Positions 52,310 to 60,263 of a stretch of 64,000 nucleotides of DNA are shown here, one piece after another (positions within the stretch are counted from its first letter, which is position 1; every line of letters begins with the position of its first letter). Both the position numbers and the translations under genes were made by a program. The DNA comes from Tenacibaculum sp. SZ-18. GTDB lineage: Bacteria > Bacteroidota > Bacteroidia > Flavobacteriales > Flavobacteriaceae. The stretch covers positions 3,021,777 through 3,085,776 of the forward strand of contig NZ_CP019335.1 in the NCBI RefSeq assembly GCF_002813915.1. The letters are read 5' to 3'. The notes under the pieces were generated by a model, which was not told the origin of the DNA, ran no database searches, and saw only the letters and a program-made list of their open reading frames with translations.

Positions 52310-52372
52310 AACATTACTGCTTTAGCATTTTTTTACGAGGTTGCAATCATCCAAATCTTTCCTCATTAAGTT
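52310..52372 (-). ncRNA. SAM-II riboswitch in the metK leader
   Basis: On the minus strand the leader contains GAGG (52361-52364 complement), the AUUUG block, UUGCAACCUC closing the first stem (GAGG/CCUC), an A-rich linker and AUGCUAAAGC. These are the conserved blocks of the SAM-II pseudoknot in the right order and spacing. It begins within about 15 bases of the promoter and ends about 55 bases before the ATG, which suits control of translation or early termination. SAM-II is known from Alphaproteobacteria and Bacteroidota. Confidence 0.85.
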
Positions 52373-52377
52373 GCCCG

Positions 52378-52385
52378 CAAATTTA
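52378..52385 (-). promoter_or_regulatory. metK -7 element
   Basis: Minus-strand TAAATTTG, exact consensus, immediately upstream of the riboswitch. Confidence 0.7.
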
Positions 52386-52469
52386 CTATTATTATCTAAC
52401 TATAAAAATATCAGAGCCAACATATTTGTAAAATTGATTTACAGATAAGAAAAACCAATCTTTTAAGAA

Positions 52470-52500
52470 TTGAGAAAAGTAAAATAAATTAGTACATTTG
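52470..52500 (+). promoter_or_regulatory. trxA promoter
   Basis: TTG at 52470-52472, a 20-base spacer and TACATTTG at 52493-52500, an ideal Bacteroidota promoter, 27 bases before the ATG. Confidence 0.8.
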
Positions 52501-52527
52501 TGAGCATTAACGATTAAAGACAAAAGA

Positions 52528-52845
52528 ATGGCATTAGAAATTACAGATACAACATTCGAAGAAACAGTATTGAAATCTGATAAGCCTGTTTTAGTAGATT
52601 TCTGGGCAACATGGTGCGGACCTTGTAGAATGGTTGGTCCAATCATTGACGAAATTAGCAAAGAATACGAAGGTAAAGCAGTAGTAGGAAAAGTAGATGT
52701 GGATGCGAACCAAGAATTCGCAGCTAAATATGGAGTGAGAAACATTCCTACAGTTTTAGTTTTCAAAAATGGAGAAGTTATTGCTAAGCAAGTTGGAGCT
52801 GCTCCTAAGAAAGCGTACACTGATAAAATTGAGGCCGCTTTGTAA
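52528..52845 (+). CDS. trxA: Thioredoxin
   Basis: A 105-residue cytoplasmic thioredoxin. The active site FWATWCGPCRM has Cys30 and Cys33; the cis-Pro is in RNIPTVLVF. The length and motif are canonical, so it should reduce disulphides of ribonucleotide reductase and other partners and feed electrons to DsbD. Single gene with an ideal promoter and a strong terminator. Confidence 0.97.
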   Translation: MALEITDTTFEETVLKSDKPVLVDFWATWCGPCRMVGPIIDEISKEYEGKAVVGKVDVDANQEFAAKYGVRNIPTVLVFKNGEVIAKQVGAAPKKAYTDKIEAAL

Positions 52846-52868
52846 TTTAGTATAAAAAATTATTTCAT

Positions 52869-52901
52869 AAAAAAGGTTTGACAAGTGTCAAACCTTTTTT
52901 A
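52869..52901 (+). terminator. trxA terminator
   Basis: Perfect stem GGTTTGACA / TGTCAAACC with a 2-base loop and flanking A6/T6. Confidence 0.92.
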
Positions 52902-52911
52902 TTTTCGGTAA

Positions 52912-53838
52912 ATGGCGTTAAATCTATCTGAATTAAAATCTTCTGAAATTAAAAATTTAGACCTTCTAGCAAAACAAGTTGTTGAAGGTTTTATCACAGG
53001 AATGCATAAAAGTCCTTATCACGGGTTTTCAGTTGAATTCTCTGAACACAAACTGTATAATAAAGGAGAAGATACAAAACATATTGATTGGAAGTTATTC
53101 GCTAAAACAGAAAAACTATACACTAAGAAATATGAGGAAGAAACAAATCTTAGATGTCATATTATAATTGACAACTCTTCTTCGATGCATTATCCTCTTA
53201 AGAAAGAACAAAATCTAAATGATTTAAACAAAATAGGATTTTCTGTGGTTGCTGCTGCATGTTTGATAGAATTATTAAAGAAACAGCGAGATGCAGTGGG
53301 ATTAAGTATTTATTCTAACTCCTATGAATATTACGCTCCAGAAAAAGGAAGTGATCGTCATAGAAAAATGTTAACAAATCAATTAGAAATACTTTTAAAA
53401 AAACCAAAAGAAACCAAAACTACAGATACTTACCAATATTTACATGAAATAGCTCAAAAGATCCATAGGAGATCGATGATTTTTTTATTTACCGATATGT
53501 TCCAACCTTCAAGAGATAATGAAGAATTATTTGATGCTTTAAGACATTTGAAATATAATAAACATGAAGTAATATTATTTCACACCTTCGATAGGGAGTT
53601 AGAATACAATTTTGATTTTGAAAATACCCCTAAAAAATTTGTAGATGTTGAAACTGGAGAACAAATAAACCTATATGCCAATAGTATTAAAGAGTCTTAT
53701 CAAAAAGAAATTGGTAATTTTTTCGAAAATTTAAAAAATAAATGTTTACAATATAAGATTAATTATGTCCCTGTAAATGTAAGAGATAACTACAATAAAA
53801 TTCTTACTACCTATTTGGTGAGCAGAAATAAATTTTAA
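52912..53838 (+). CDS. DUF58 domain protein
   Basis: A 308-residue protein of the DUF58 family, which has a von Willebrand A-like fold. Marks are HGFSVEFSEHKLYNKGEDTKHIDWKLFAK with the GED..IDW block, and HIIIDNSSSMHY, a MIDAS-like DxSxS metal site. DUF58 genes usually accompany MoxR ATPases and Bat-type genes; here none is adjacent. The ATG lies 11 bases after the trxA terminator, so a separate promoter is not obvious. Confidence 0.9.
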   Translation: MALNLSELKSSEIKNLDLLAKQVVEGFITGMHKSPYHGFSVEFSEHKLYNKGEDTKHIDWKLFAKTEKLYTKKYEEETNLRCHIIIDNSSSMHYPLKKEQNLNDLNKIGFSVVAAACLIELLKKQRDAVGLSIYSNSYEYYAPEKGSDRHRKMLTNQLEILLKKPKETKTTDTYQYLHEIAQKIHRRSMIFLFTDMFQPSRDNEELFDALRHLKYNKHEVILFHTFDRELEYNFDFENTPKKFVDVETGEQINLYANSIKESYQKEIGNFFENLKNKCLQYKINYVPVNVRDNYNKILTTYLVSRNKF

Positions 53839-53855
53839 TTTTTTTTAAAAAAAGT

Positions 53856-53885
53856 TTGTAGAAACAAAAAAGGATGCTATATTTG
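53856..53885 (+). promoter_or_regulatory. tRNA-Asp promoter
   Basis: TTG 53856-53858, 19-base spacer, TATATTTG 53878-53885; 18 bases before the mature tRNA. Confidence 0.75.
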
Positions 53886-53903
53886 CACCCGCAAACACGC
53901 AAC

Positions 53904-53980
53904 GGTCTGGTAGTTCAGCTGGTTAGAATACATGCCTGTCACGCATGGGGTCGCGGGTTCGAGTCCCGTCCAGACCGCCA
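53904..53980 (+). tRNA. tRNA-Asp (anticodon GTC)
   Basis: A 77-base tRNA with encoded CCA. Acceptor stem GGTCTGG / CCAGACC, discriminator G, anticodon stem CATGC / GCATG with anticodon GTC at 53938-53940, and the T-arm GCGGGTTCGAGTCCCGT. The whole cloverleaf is intact. Confidence 0.97.
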
Positions 53981-54012
53981 AAAGCTCTCAAAATTTTTGA
54001 GAGCTTTTTTTT
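53980..54012 (+). terminator. tRNA-Asp terminator
   Basis: Stem AAAGCTCTCAAAA / TTTTGAGAGCTTT followed by T8, directly after the CCA. Confidence 0.9.
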
Positions 54013-54125
54013 GCATAAACATTAAGATTCTCAAATAAGCCTTCATTATTTCCCTCTTAAAAGCTAATTAGAACTTTATAATCCTGTATAACCATAACAA
54101 CAGGACAAATCAAAAATTTCTATCA

Positions 54126-54311
54126 ATGAAAAACACAATTTACATCGACGGAATTATCCAAAGAAATGGATTAACCGAAATTAGCGAAAAAGAACTTCAT
54201 CAGATAATCGACGAACTAACCGAAGTTGTAATAAAACACGGAGGTACGTTTGCTTGTTCTTTTGATTTGTTTACAGAAAAAGAATACATCAAATCGTTGA
54301 AGAAAAAATAA
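54126..54311 (+). CDS. Small soluble protein of unknown function
   Basis: A 61-residue protein starting MKNTIYIDGIIQRNG, without signal peptide or membrane helix. The pattern beta (TIYIDGII), helix (EKELHQIIDELTEVVIKHG), beta (TFACSFDLF), helix (EKEYIKSLKKK) suggests a compact alpha/beta fold, perhaps a dimer. No family recognised. It is preceded by a 145-base gap after the tRNA terminator. Coding statistics look convincing, but it is isolated. Confidence 0.6.
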   Translation: MKNTIYIDGIIQRNGLTEISEKELHQIIDELTEVVIKHGGTFACSFDLFTEKEYIKSLKKK

Positions 54312-55040
54312 GATAGGGAAAGCAATTACCACTCTACAAAAACCTCAACTGCTATTTAGCAATTGAATTAATTCGCGCCAATTTTATGTAAGTAAAGCTT
54401 TAGTAAAACAGGACTTTAATGAATTAGGAAAATCTATGGATTAATAATTACTATGGAATGTTTTACTGCAATTACAGTGAAAATATAACTTAAATACCTT
54501 TTTGTTATCATAGCGAAATAAAAGTAGAAGCATTCACTTCCCATAAATACCTCTCCTAACTTTTTCAGTTATTAACCTAACTAATATTCTCTTAAGTTAT
54601 TTAACAACTAATAAAATCTTAAAACTATCAATAAACCCAAGTAAATACACAGGTTAACAATCGTTAAGTATCGTTAAAGTGATTTAAAACAGAAAACTAT
54701 ATTTTAACCAGCGAAATAAGCTATTAATAATGATAGAATTCCCATGGTAATAAACTGGATGAAAAATCTTACTTCTTTTTGATGTTTTCTAATCAATTTC
54801 ATTTCCTTTTAATTTTACTATCAATTCATATTTAATGCAATAAATTGATTTAAAAAACGAATAAACAGCTCTAAAACACGAGCTACTAATTTAATTGGGG
54901 AATATATTTTAATTCAACTTATTTACGCTACAAAATTAAAAATGGAAATATATTCTATTGTAAATTAAAAGTTATAAAAATGTGAGCATAAAAAGTATAA
55001 CCATAGTTTAATTTAAAAAGCAAAAAAGAACCATTAACAA
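54312..55040. other. 729-base A/T-rich gap
   Basis: No large gene is visible. One short membrane-type frame lies at 54704-54802 (minus). The stretch around 54350-54440 has codon-like segments in changing frames and might be the remains of a gene. No repeat of the families found elsewhere in the window occurs here. Confidence 0.5.
54704..54802 (-). CDS. Possible small 32-residue membrane peptide
   Basis: ATG 54802 to TAA 54704 encodes MKLIRKHQKEVRFFIQFITM followed by GILSLLIAYFAG: a basic start and one hydrophobic helix. The bases before the ATG are A/G-rich (AAAAGGAA). No clear promoter. Similar in style to the 40-codon gene at 37910 but with less support. Confidence 0.4.
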   Translation of the reverse strand: MKLIRKHQKEVRFFIQFITMGILSLLIAYFAG

Positions 55041-57836
55041 TTACCACACTTTAACTCTCTTTTTTACAAGAAACCCCACCAATCCAATTAATACTATTAC
55101 TGCTAACCAAACAAAAAGATTTGTTTGAGATCCATTTGATATAGCTTCATTATTTCCATAAACAATAAAGCCTGCCCAATAATAAGGATCAGCTAATTTA
55201 GTATCTTGATGAATCTCCAGATAATTTAGCTTGGCATTTTGTAACGCTTTCGATTTTGGCAATCCTTTTTTTAATTCTTTATAAAATCCTTCCATAATTT
55301 TACTCGTTGCAACATCTGGAACCTCCCATAAACTTGCAACGGTAGATGAAACACCAGCAAAGGAAAAAGCCCGCTGAAAAGACTCAATTCCTCTTCCTGC
55401 ATTTTCTTTACCTGTTGCCGTATTACAGGCACTTAAAACGACTAAATTTGCCTTTAAATTCAATGCGTAAAGCTCATCCAAGTACAAATCATCTTCCATC
55501 TTACTGTTTTTCCCGAAAACAAACCTACTTAACCCTGGTGAACTCTCATTAATCTTGGCGTGCATTGCCAAATGTAAAAATGAAGCTTTTGATGCCGTAT
55601 TCACAAATACCTCTTTACTCACATTTAAACCTGTAAATACTTTAGCTGGAAATAAATCCGATATCATTTTAGCTTCCTTTCTCGCGCCTTCCAAATCAGA
55701 AAACTCTCCTCTCGTTGCAAGTAAAAGCTTCTTGGCTTCGTAATCGGGAACGTACACATAAATATCTTCCTTAGGTTTTTCAGTCAAATCTTCGTTATCA
55801 ATAAATCCTAAATTCGAAGAATAATTAACATTGAATTGAGAAACAATCAACTTATTATTACGATATAAAACTTCAAATGGAATTTTATATAATTCACCAT
55901 CTGGATTAATTATCAAACTTTTAATCCTTTGACTAATTTCTGGTAGTATTTTTTTACTTAATACTTGAGATAAATCTTCACTTGTTCTTCTTTCACTGAT
56001 TCTAAAAGCAAACTCATTCACTAATTCTTTATTCTTTTTATCCCAAGGAATCAAAGAGCATTTTATTTGATTACTGGTTATTGAAAAGATGGCAAGTTTA
56101 TTAGATAGAAAGAAATACTTGATTATCATTTCTTTATCAGACAATCGCTGTTGTAATTTTGAAATATCAAAATTATAATCTCGAACTAAACTCAGATTTG
56201 GATAGGTCTTTTCAGTAAAAGCGATATGATTATAAATTTGTTGCTGTAGAGAATCCACCTTATTTAAATCATGCTCTTTTTGAGCGAAAACCAGAGCCGT
56301 TTTCAAGTCCAACTCCCGACGAGTAATAGAATCAAGATTAGAGAGCGCACTTGTATATCTATTTTGTTTAAATTCTTCCCAAGCCCTTTTATTCATTATG
56401 TTTTCAGTACTATTCAAAACCTCTGCAAGAAGATTCTGATCATAAGCACCTTGCTTCTGAGAAGCAACTAAAATTCCGTCGAGTATTTTCCTTAATAACT
56501 CATTTTCCTTTTTATTAAACTTTGCTTTACTATGACTATTTTTAAACTGAATTAAAGACAAGCGATATAATCTTAAAACAATTCTTTTAACCTCTGGATC
56601 ATCTCCATAATACAAATCTAGTTTCTCAGCTACTCTGCTAAGCAAATTCGTTTGACCGAAAATTTTACTCGGTCTGAAATTACTATAATCTTTTGCTAAT
56701 TTCTCTTCTCCTGTATGAACATACTCTATCACTTTATAAAATGTTTCGAGTGACTCTTTTCTATTTTTTGCCTTCGCCTTAATTAAACCTTTTTGCGCAA
56801 GAAAAAAAGATTTATATCCTTGATCAGGTACGGAATCTAATAAATGAGATATAAGAACATCTGCCTCTTCGATTTTATTAGCCAGTGTTAGTGCCTTACA
56901 CTTATTAAACTTAAACATAAAATAATTACCAGGATATTTTTTGTTTTCTATTAAGTCAATTGATTTACCAATATAGTACTCCGCTCTTTTTATATCTGAA
57001 GTTGAAATTAAACTATCTGGTTTATAACCTAAATACCAATCTCCAATATGATTCAATGAAGTACTATAGTAAACTCTTTCTTGTATTTTAAAACTTTTTG
57101 CGGCATGAGCTTTTTCAAGCTTCCGGATTGTTGCTTCAATTTCAACACTATCCTTTTTACTTCTTCCTAAATTACAGAGTAGATAAATCTTACGATACAA
57201 CAATATAATCTCGTATCGATTACCATTCCCATTTTCATCAACCTTATATTTATCTAAAGCTTCTTTGTTTTGGTTATATATTTTTGTTGCCAATCTCAAA
57301 TTCAACTTCGCAGATTCTAAATCTCCCCAATAGGCATGTACACTTGATAGTAAAACATAAGAATTCACGATGTAATCAAGTGCTCCTATTCCTTTTTCAG
57401 GTAAATTTATAAGAATGTCAATTCCTGTTTCTAAACTTTCTTTAGCTTTTCCTGTTAACGCCAAATAATTCTCTGACCAAGCTCTATCGGCAAATAACCT
57501 TCCTTTATATTCTATTCCTTCTGTTGTATTTGGAGAAATTTCAATTCCCTTAGTAGAGCTATTTACACTCTCCCAATATTGGCCTAAAGAATAGTTTCCT
57601 TTTGACTGATAGTAACATAGTTTTGCCAAAACTAGACTATCAGATGTTGAAATAATTTTAAAAGTTTTAAGAACCTTTTCTCCATAGTCTACTAATTTTT
57701 GATGCGCTTCTTCATTATGTAATTTTTGAGCATGGCTAACAATTGTATCCTTGGGAACTAACTCTGCAGCATTCAATACTCCAATAACAAATAAAAAGAA
57801 TAGCTTGAGAGGTAATTCTAGTATTGACTTTTTCAT
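55041..57836 (-). CDS. Exported TPR-CHAT caspase-like protein with C-terminal membrane anchor
   Basis: A 931-residue protein. The N-terminus (MKKSILELPLKLFFLFVIGV) is a signal peptide. About 30-560 is helical with tetratricopeptide-like repeats. The CHAT domain (about 640-890) has the presumed catalytic His in SFLHLAMHAKI and Cys in VVLSACNTATGKE, then GIESFQRAFSFAGVSSTVASLW and a closing DPYYWAGFIVYG. A final hydrophobic helix with KKRVKVW would anchor it in the membrane. CHAT proteins are caspase-fold cysteine proteases or degenerate relatives. Here both catalytic residues are present. Located downstream of a T9SS/lipoprotein operon and near an ECF sigma gene. Confidence 0.9.
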   Translation of the reverse strand: MKKSILELPLKLFFLFVIGVLNAAELVPKDTIVSHAQKLHNEEAHQKLVDYGEKVLKTFKIISTSDSLVLAKLCYYQSKGNYSLGQYWESVNSSTKGIEISPNTTEGIEYKGRLFADRAWSENYLALTGKAKESLETGIDILINLPEKGIGALDYIVNSYVLLSSVHAYWGDLESAKLNLRLATKIYNQNKEALDKYKVDENGNGNRYEIILLYRKIYLLCNLGRSKKDSVEIEATIRKLEKAHAAKSFKIQERVYYSTSLNHIGDWYLGYKPDSLISTSDIKRAEYYIGKSIDLIENKKYPGNYFMFKFNKCKALTLANKIEEADVLISHLLDSVPDQGYKSFFLAQKGLIKAKAKNRKESLETFYKVIEYVHTGEEKLAKDYSNFRPSKIFGQTNLLSRVAEKLDLYYGDDPEVKRIVLRLYRLSLIQFKNSHSKAKFNKKENELLRKILDGILVASQKQGAYDQNLLAEVLNSTENIMNKRAWEEFKQNRYTSALSNLDSITRRELDLKTALVFAQKEHDLNKVDSLQQQIYNHIAFTEKTYPNLSLVRDYNFDISKLQQRLSDKEMIIKYFFLSNKLAIFSITSNQIKCSLIPWDKKNKELVNEFAFRISERRTSEDLSQVLSKKILPEISQRIKSLIINPDGELYKIPFEVLYRNNKLIVSQFNVNYSSNLGFIDNEDLTEKPKEDIYVYVPDYEAKKLLLATRGEFSDLEGARKEAKMISDLFPAKVFTGLNVSKEVFVNTASKASFLHLAMHAKINESSPGLSRFVFGKNSKMEDDLYLDELYALNLKANLVVLSACNTATGKENAGRGIESFQRAFSFAGVSSTVASLWEVPDVATSKIMEGFYKELKKGLPKSKALQNAKLNYLEIHQDTKLADPYYWAGFIVYGNNEAISNGSQTNLFVWLAVIVLIGLVGFLVKKRVKVW

Positions 57837-57867
57837 CTTTGATCTGACTAAACAACTTCTTAAAAAT

Positions 57868-57897
57868 ACAAAAAGCAGCTCATTTAAAAAGCGGCTT
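57868..57897 (-). terminator. Hairpin between the exported-protein operon and the CHAT gene
   Basis: Minus-strand AAAAAGCCGC / GCTGCTTTTT with one mismatch and an 11-base loop, then TGTATTTTT. It would end or attenuate the operon before the CHAT gene; there is little room for a separate CHAT promoter after it. Confidence 0.6.
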
Positions 57898-57984
57898 TTT
57901 ACTCAAAACATACAACAATTAACTATTTTCTCTTTAAACTAAAATAGAAGTCAAGTAACACCTAATTGTTTACTACTTCTACTT

Positions 57985-58092
57985 CTAACTTAAACGATCG
58001 AATTCTATCCTCCTAATATTTGGTTTGAAACGTTGCTATTCTAAACTTTTGGTTTCAGTTTCGCCCGATGGTATGAGAATTTCTTGTTTCAT
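57985..58092 (-). pseudogene. Possible short gene broken by an in-frame TAG
   Basis: ATG 58092 opens MKQEILIPSGETETKSLE, then TAG, then the same frame continues QRFKPNIRRIEFDRLS to a second TAG at 57985. Both halves have protein-like composition. It lies in the 367-base gap between the exported-protein operon and the CHAT gene. It may be a broken small gene or chance. Confidence 0.25.
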
Positions 58093-58203
58093 TGCAATTT
58101 TTTATTAAATGGTCTATCTTATAAATATCAGTACTTCGATCAGACTTCTAATTCATTGATGGATTTATAATGTCCTCAACTTAGATTTTGATGTAATTTT
58201 AGA

Positions 58204-58731
58204 TTACTCAACTACAAAACCAAAGGTTACTGGATCTATTTTACCTTTCACATCTCTAGGTATTGCACTCAATTGAACTTCATATTTTCCTGATTTCAAA
58301 ATCCCTGATTTTTGTTGAGGAACAAATGTCCTTTTCTCCATATCATCCCATGATGTTACTGATAGTACACCTATAAAATCAAATGCTTCAGCAGGTAAAA
58401 ACATTTCTCCAGGAAAATAAGGCATTGGAATATGTCTTCTCACTTTTCTTATAGTTCTTCCGTCTTTCTTCACCACCGTCATAAAGTCAAAAAACACAAC
58501 AAACTCCCCTTCCTCATTCTTCTTTAATCCATCTGCTTTAAAATTGAATCCGATTTTATAAGCATCTACTTTAAATTGCTTGAATAAGTCCACTGCAGAT
58601 TTGGACTCTAGACTTAGCATTACTTCTTTGTTATTATTTAGTAATAAACCTCCATTAATTTCTTGTGCCTTTAATTGAATTGAGATCAAAAAAACTAATA
58701 AAACAATCAATATATTTACATCACTTCTCAT
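58204..58731 (-). CDS. Exported protein of unknown function
   Basis: A 175-residue protein, started at ATG 58731 (MRSDVNILIVLLVFLISIQLKA) in place of a TTG two codons upstream. The signal peptide is clear. The mature part begins QEINGGLLLNNNKEVML and has a beta pattern with FFDFMTVVKKDGRTIRKVRRHIPMPY in the middle. No family recognised. Last gene of a tightly packed four-gene operon with the T9SS leucine-rich-repeat protein; probably works with these exported proteins. Confidence 0.75.
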   Translation of the reverse strand: MRSDVNILIVLLVFLISIQLKAQEINGGLLLNNNKEVMLSLESKSAVDLFKQFKVDAYKIGFNFKADGLKKNEEGEFVVFFDFMTVVKKDGRTIRKVRRHIPMPYFPGEMFLPAEAFDFIGVLSVTSWDDMEKRTFVPQQKSGILKSGKYEVQLSAIPRDVKGKIDPVTFGFVVE

Positions 58732-58737
58732 ATACAA

Positions 58738-59373
58738 TTATTTTAAAAATCCTAAATCTTTTGCCATAGCTAAAGTGATCTTTTCAAAATCTCTATTCTT
58801 AGCTTTTTCTTTATTATTAAAAGGAGCTCCAGGAGCTACAATCTCTAAAGAATACCCCTCAAACTTTATTTCTAATTTTCTTTTTGCAGAGGTATACAGC
58901 GCAGCTTTTCCTACATTTGGAATCCATTTTCCTGTTTTAGACATTGACTTTTTTAAAGACCATGCTTCTTCCCAATTCTCTCCTTGACCAACAGCTTCAG
59001 AAATTCCACCTTGGTCCTCACTAGCTTTTACTTCCTTAAAAAGTGTTACCATTCCGGTTAAAAAATTCCACTCTGTATCATCTAATTTTACACGAACCAG
59101 GCATGTTTTAACCTGTTCATTCTGTACAAACTTTCCTTTTCCAACAGTTACTATATAAGATGCTGGAACATTATATAAACTCGCAACTTTCTCTTGATTC
59201 AACAAAGCACAAACATCTTCCACGTCCGCAAAATTCATAGCATTTCCTTTAAAGTTCTTATTCACAAAAGAAGTATCTCCTAAATCAGATCCTATTATTG
59301 ATTTTTTATCTCCAAAACATGAGCTTAAAATGGTTAAACTCATTACTAAAATTGTTATTTTAAATATTTTCAT
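58738..59373 (-). CDS. Predicted lipoprotein of unknown function
   Basis: A 211-residue protein with lipobox LSSC (Cys19). The mature part contains DVEDVCALLNQEKVASLYNV near the N-terminus, a phrase reminiscent of DUF3558-like or periplasmic-binding helices, and two further cysteines. No certain family. It lies 15 bases after the 59389-60261 gene and only a few bases before the next, so it belongs to the same operon. Confidence 0.75.
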   Translation of the reverse strand: MKIFKITILVMSLTILSSCFGDKKSIIGSDLGDTSFVNKNFKGNAMNFADVEDVCALLNQEKVASLYNVPASYIVTVGKGKFVQNEQVKTCLVRVKLDDTEWNFLTGMVTLFKEVKASEDQGGISEAVGQGENWEEAWSLKKSMSKTGKWIPNVGKAALYTSAKRKLEIKFEGYSLEIVAPGAPFNNKEKAKNRDFEKITLAMAKDLGFLK

Positions 59374-59388
59374 TTTATTCAGTTTTTG

Positions 59389-60261
59389 TTATCTGTAATC
59401 GTTGAATTTTTTCAATTTCACATTGATATTCCCTGTAACATTTCCTTCTCGCAACACATAAAACTCTTTCATTAAACATGATTTATTTGCTTTACATTTT
59501 TCCTCTTCTTCTCGTGAAGTCGCTGCTCTTTTCGCTAAACAATTAACCATATGATTTCCACTAAAAGAGACCACCAACTCATCTTTATTAAACTTCTTAA
59601 TATGAAGAATTCCTGAAAAAGCTTGACTTTCAATTTGCTCGTAAGTATTTACAAAATTGATACTATAAGTTGTCTTTTCTTCTGGTTCAATGAAGGCAAT
59701 ATTTCCAAAATAACTTGTTTCGACTTGTTTTAATAATGGATCACTTAATTCTTTTAATTTGTCTCCAAATTCATCGGTAGAGATTTTACCCGCTTGGAAC
59801 TTTTTTGTTAGCTCTTTTATCTGATCTTGCACACTCTTTTTACTTATTTCAAAATTTTGTTTCTCTTTTTCAATACGGTTGTAATTTTTACTCTCAATTT
59901 GCTTTCTCATATTCATATCATCATCATAGCCTTTCTTTACATTACTTAGACTCACATAAACACTATCTTTCTCCTCTATTGGAAACTTCAATCCGTTTTT
60001 AAAATTTACATCCATCATAAAAACAAAATTATTTGGAGGATTAACATTATCTGTTATTGGTTGTCCTCCAGATAATTCGTACCTCCCACCATAACCTTCT
60101 CTTAGCTCTTTTTGAGCAATATAGATTGAGAACTTTTGTGAACTTACATTTGCTTCAATAGCTTCACAGTCACCAAATGATTTGGTATCGTATATTACTT
60201 TTTGAGAAAAACCTAGGTTAACTGAAAAAAGAAATGTCACAGCAGCTATAAATTTTCTCAT
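59389..60261 (-). CDS. Exported protein of unknown function
   Basis: A 290-residue protein with a signal peptide (MRKFIAAVTFLFSVNLGFSQ). The N-terminal half is beta-rich (KVIYDTKSFGDCEAIEANVSS); residues about 125-175 form a charged helix (QNFEISKKSVQDQIKELTKKFQ...) that may be a coiled coil; the C-terminal part is beta-rich again with four cysteines near ATSREEEEKCKANKSCLMK. Not recognised. Second gene of the operon, two bases after the leucine-rich-repeat gene. Confidence 0.75.
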   Translation of the reverse strand: MRKFIAAVTFLFSVNLGFSQKVIYDTKSFGDCEAIEANVSSQKFSIYIAQKELREGYGGRYELSGGQPITDNVNPPNNFVFMMDVNFKNGLKFPIEEKDSVYVSLSNVKKGYDDDMNMRKQIESKNYNRIEKEKQNFEISKKSVQDQIKELTKKFQAGKISTDEFGDKLKELSDPLLKQVETSYFGNIAFIEPEEKTTYSINFVNTYEQIESQAFSGILHIKKFNKDELVVSFSGNHMVNCLAKRAATSREEEEKCKANKSCLMKEFYVLREGNVTGNINVKLKKFNDYR

Positions 60262-60263
60262 TA

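Noticed and set aside
55041-57836. CHAT protein as part of a type III-E CRISPR (Craspase) or gasdermin defence locus
   Set aside because: No CRISPR array, Cas or gasdermin-like gene is nearby, and this protein has a signal peptide and a membrane anchor, placing it in the periplasm.
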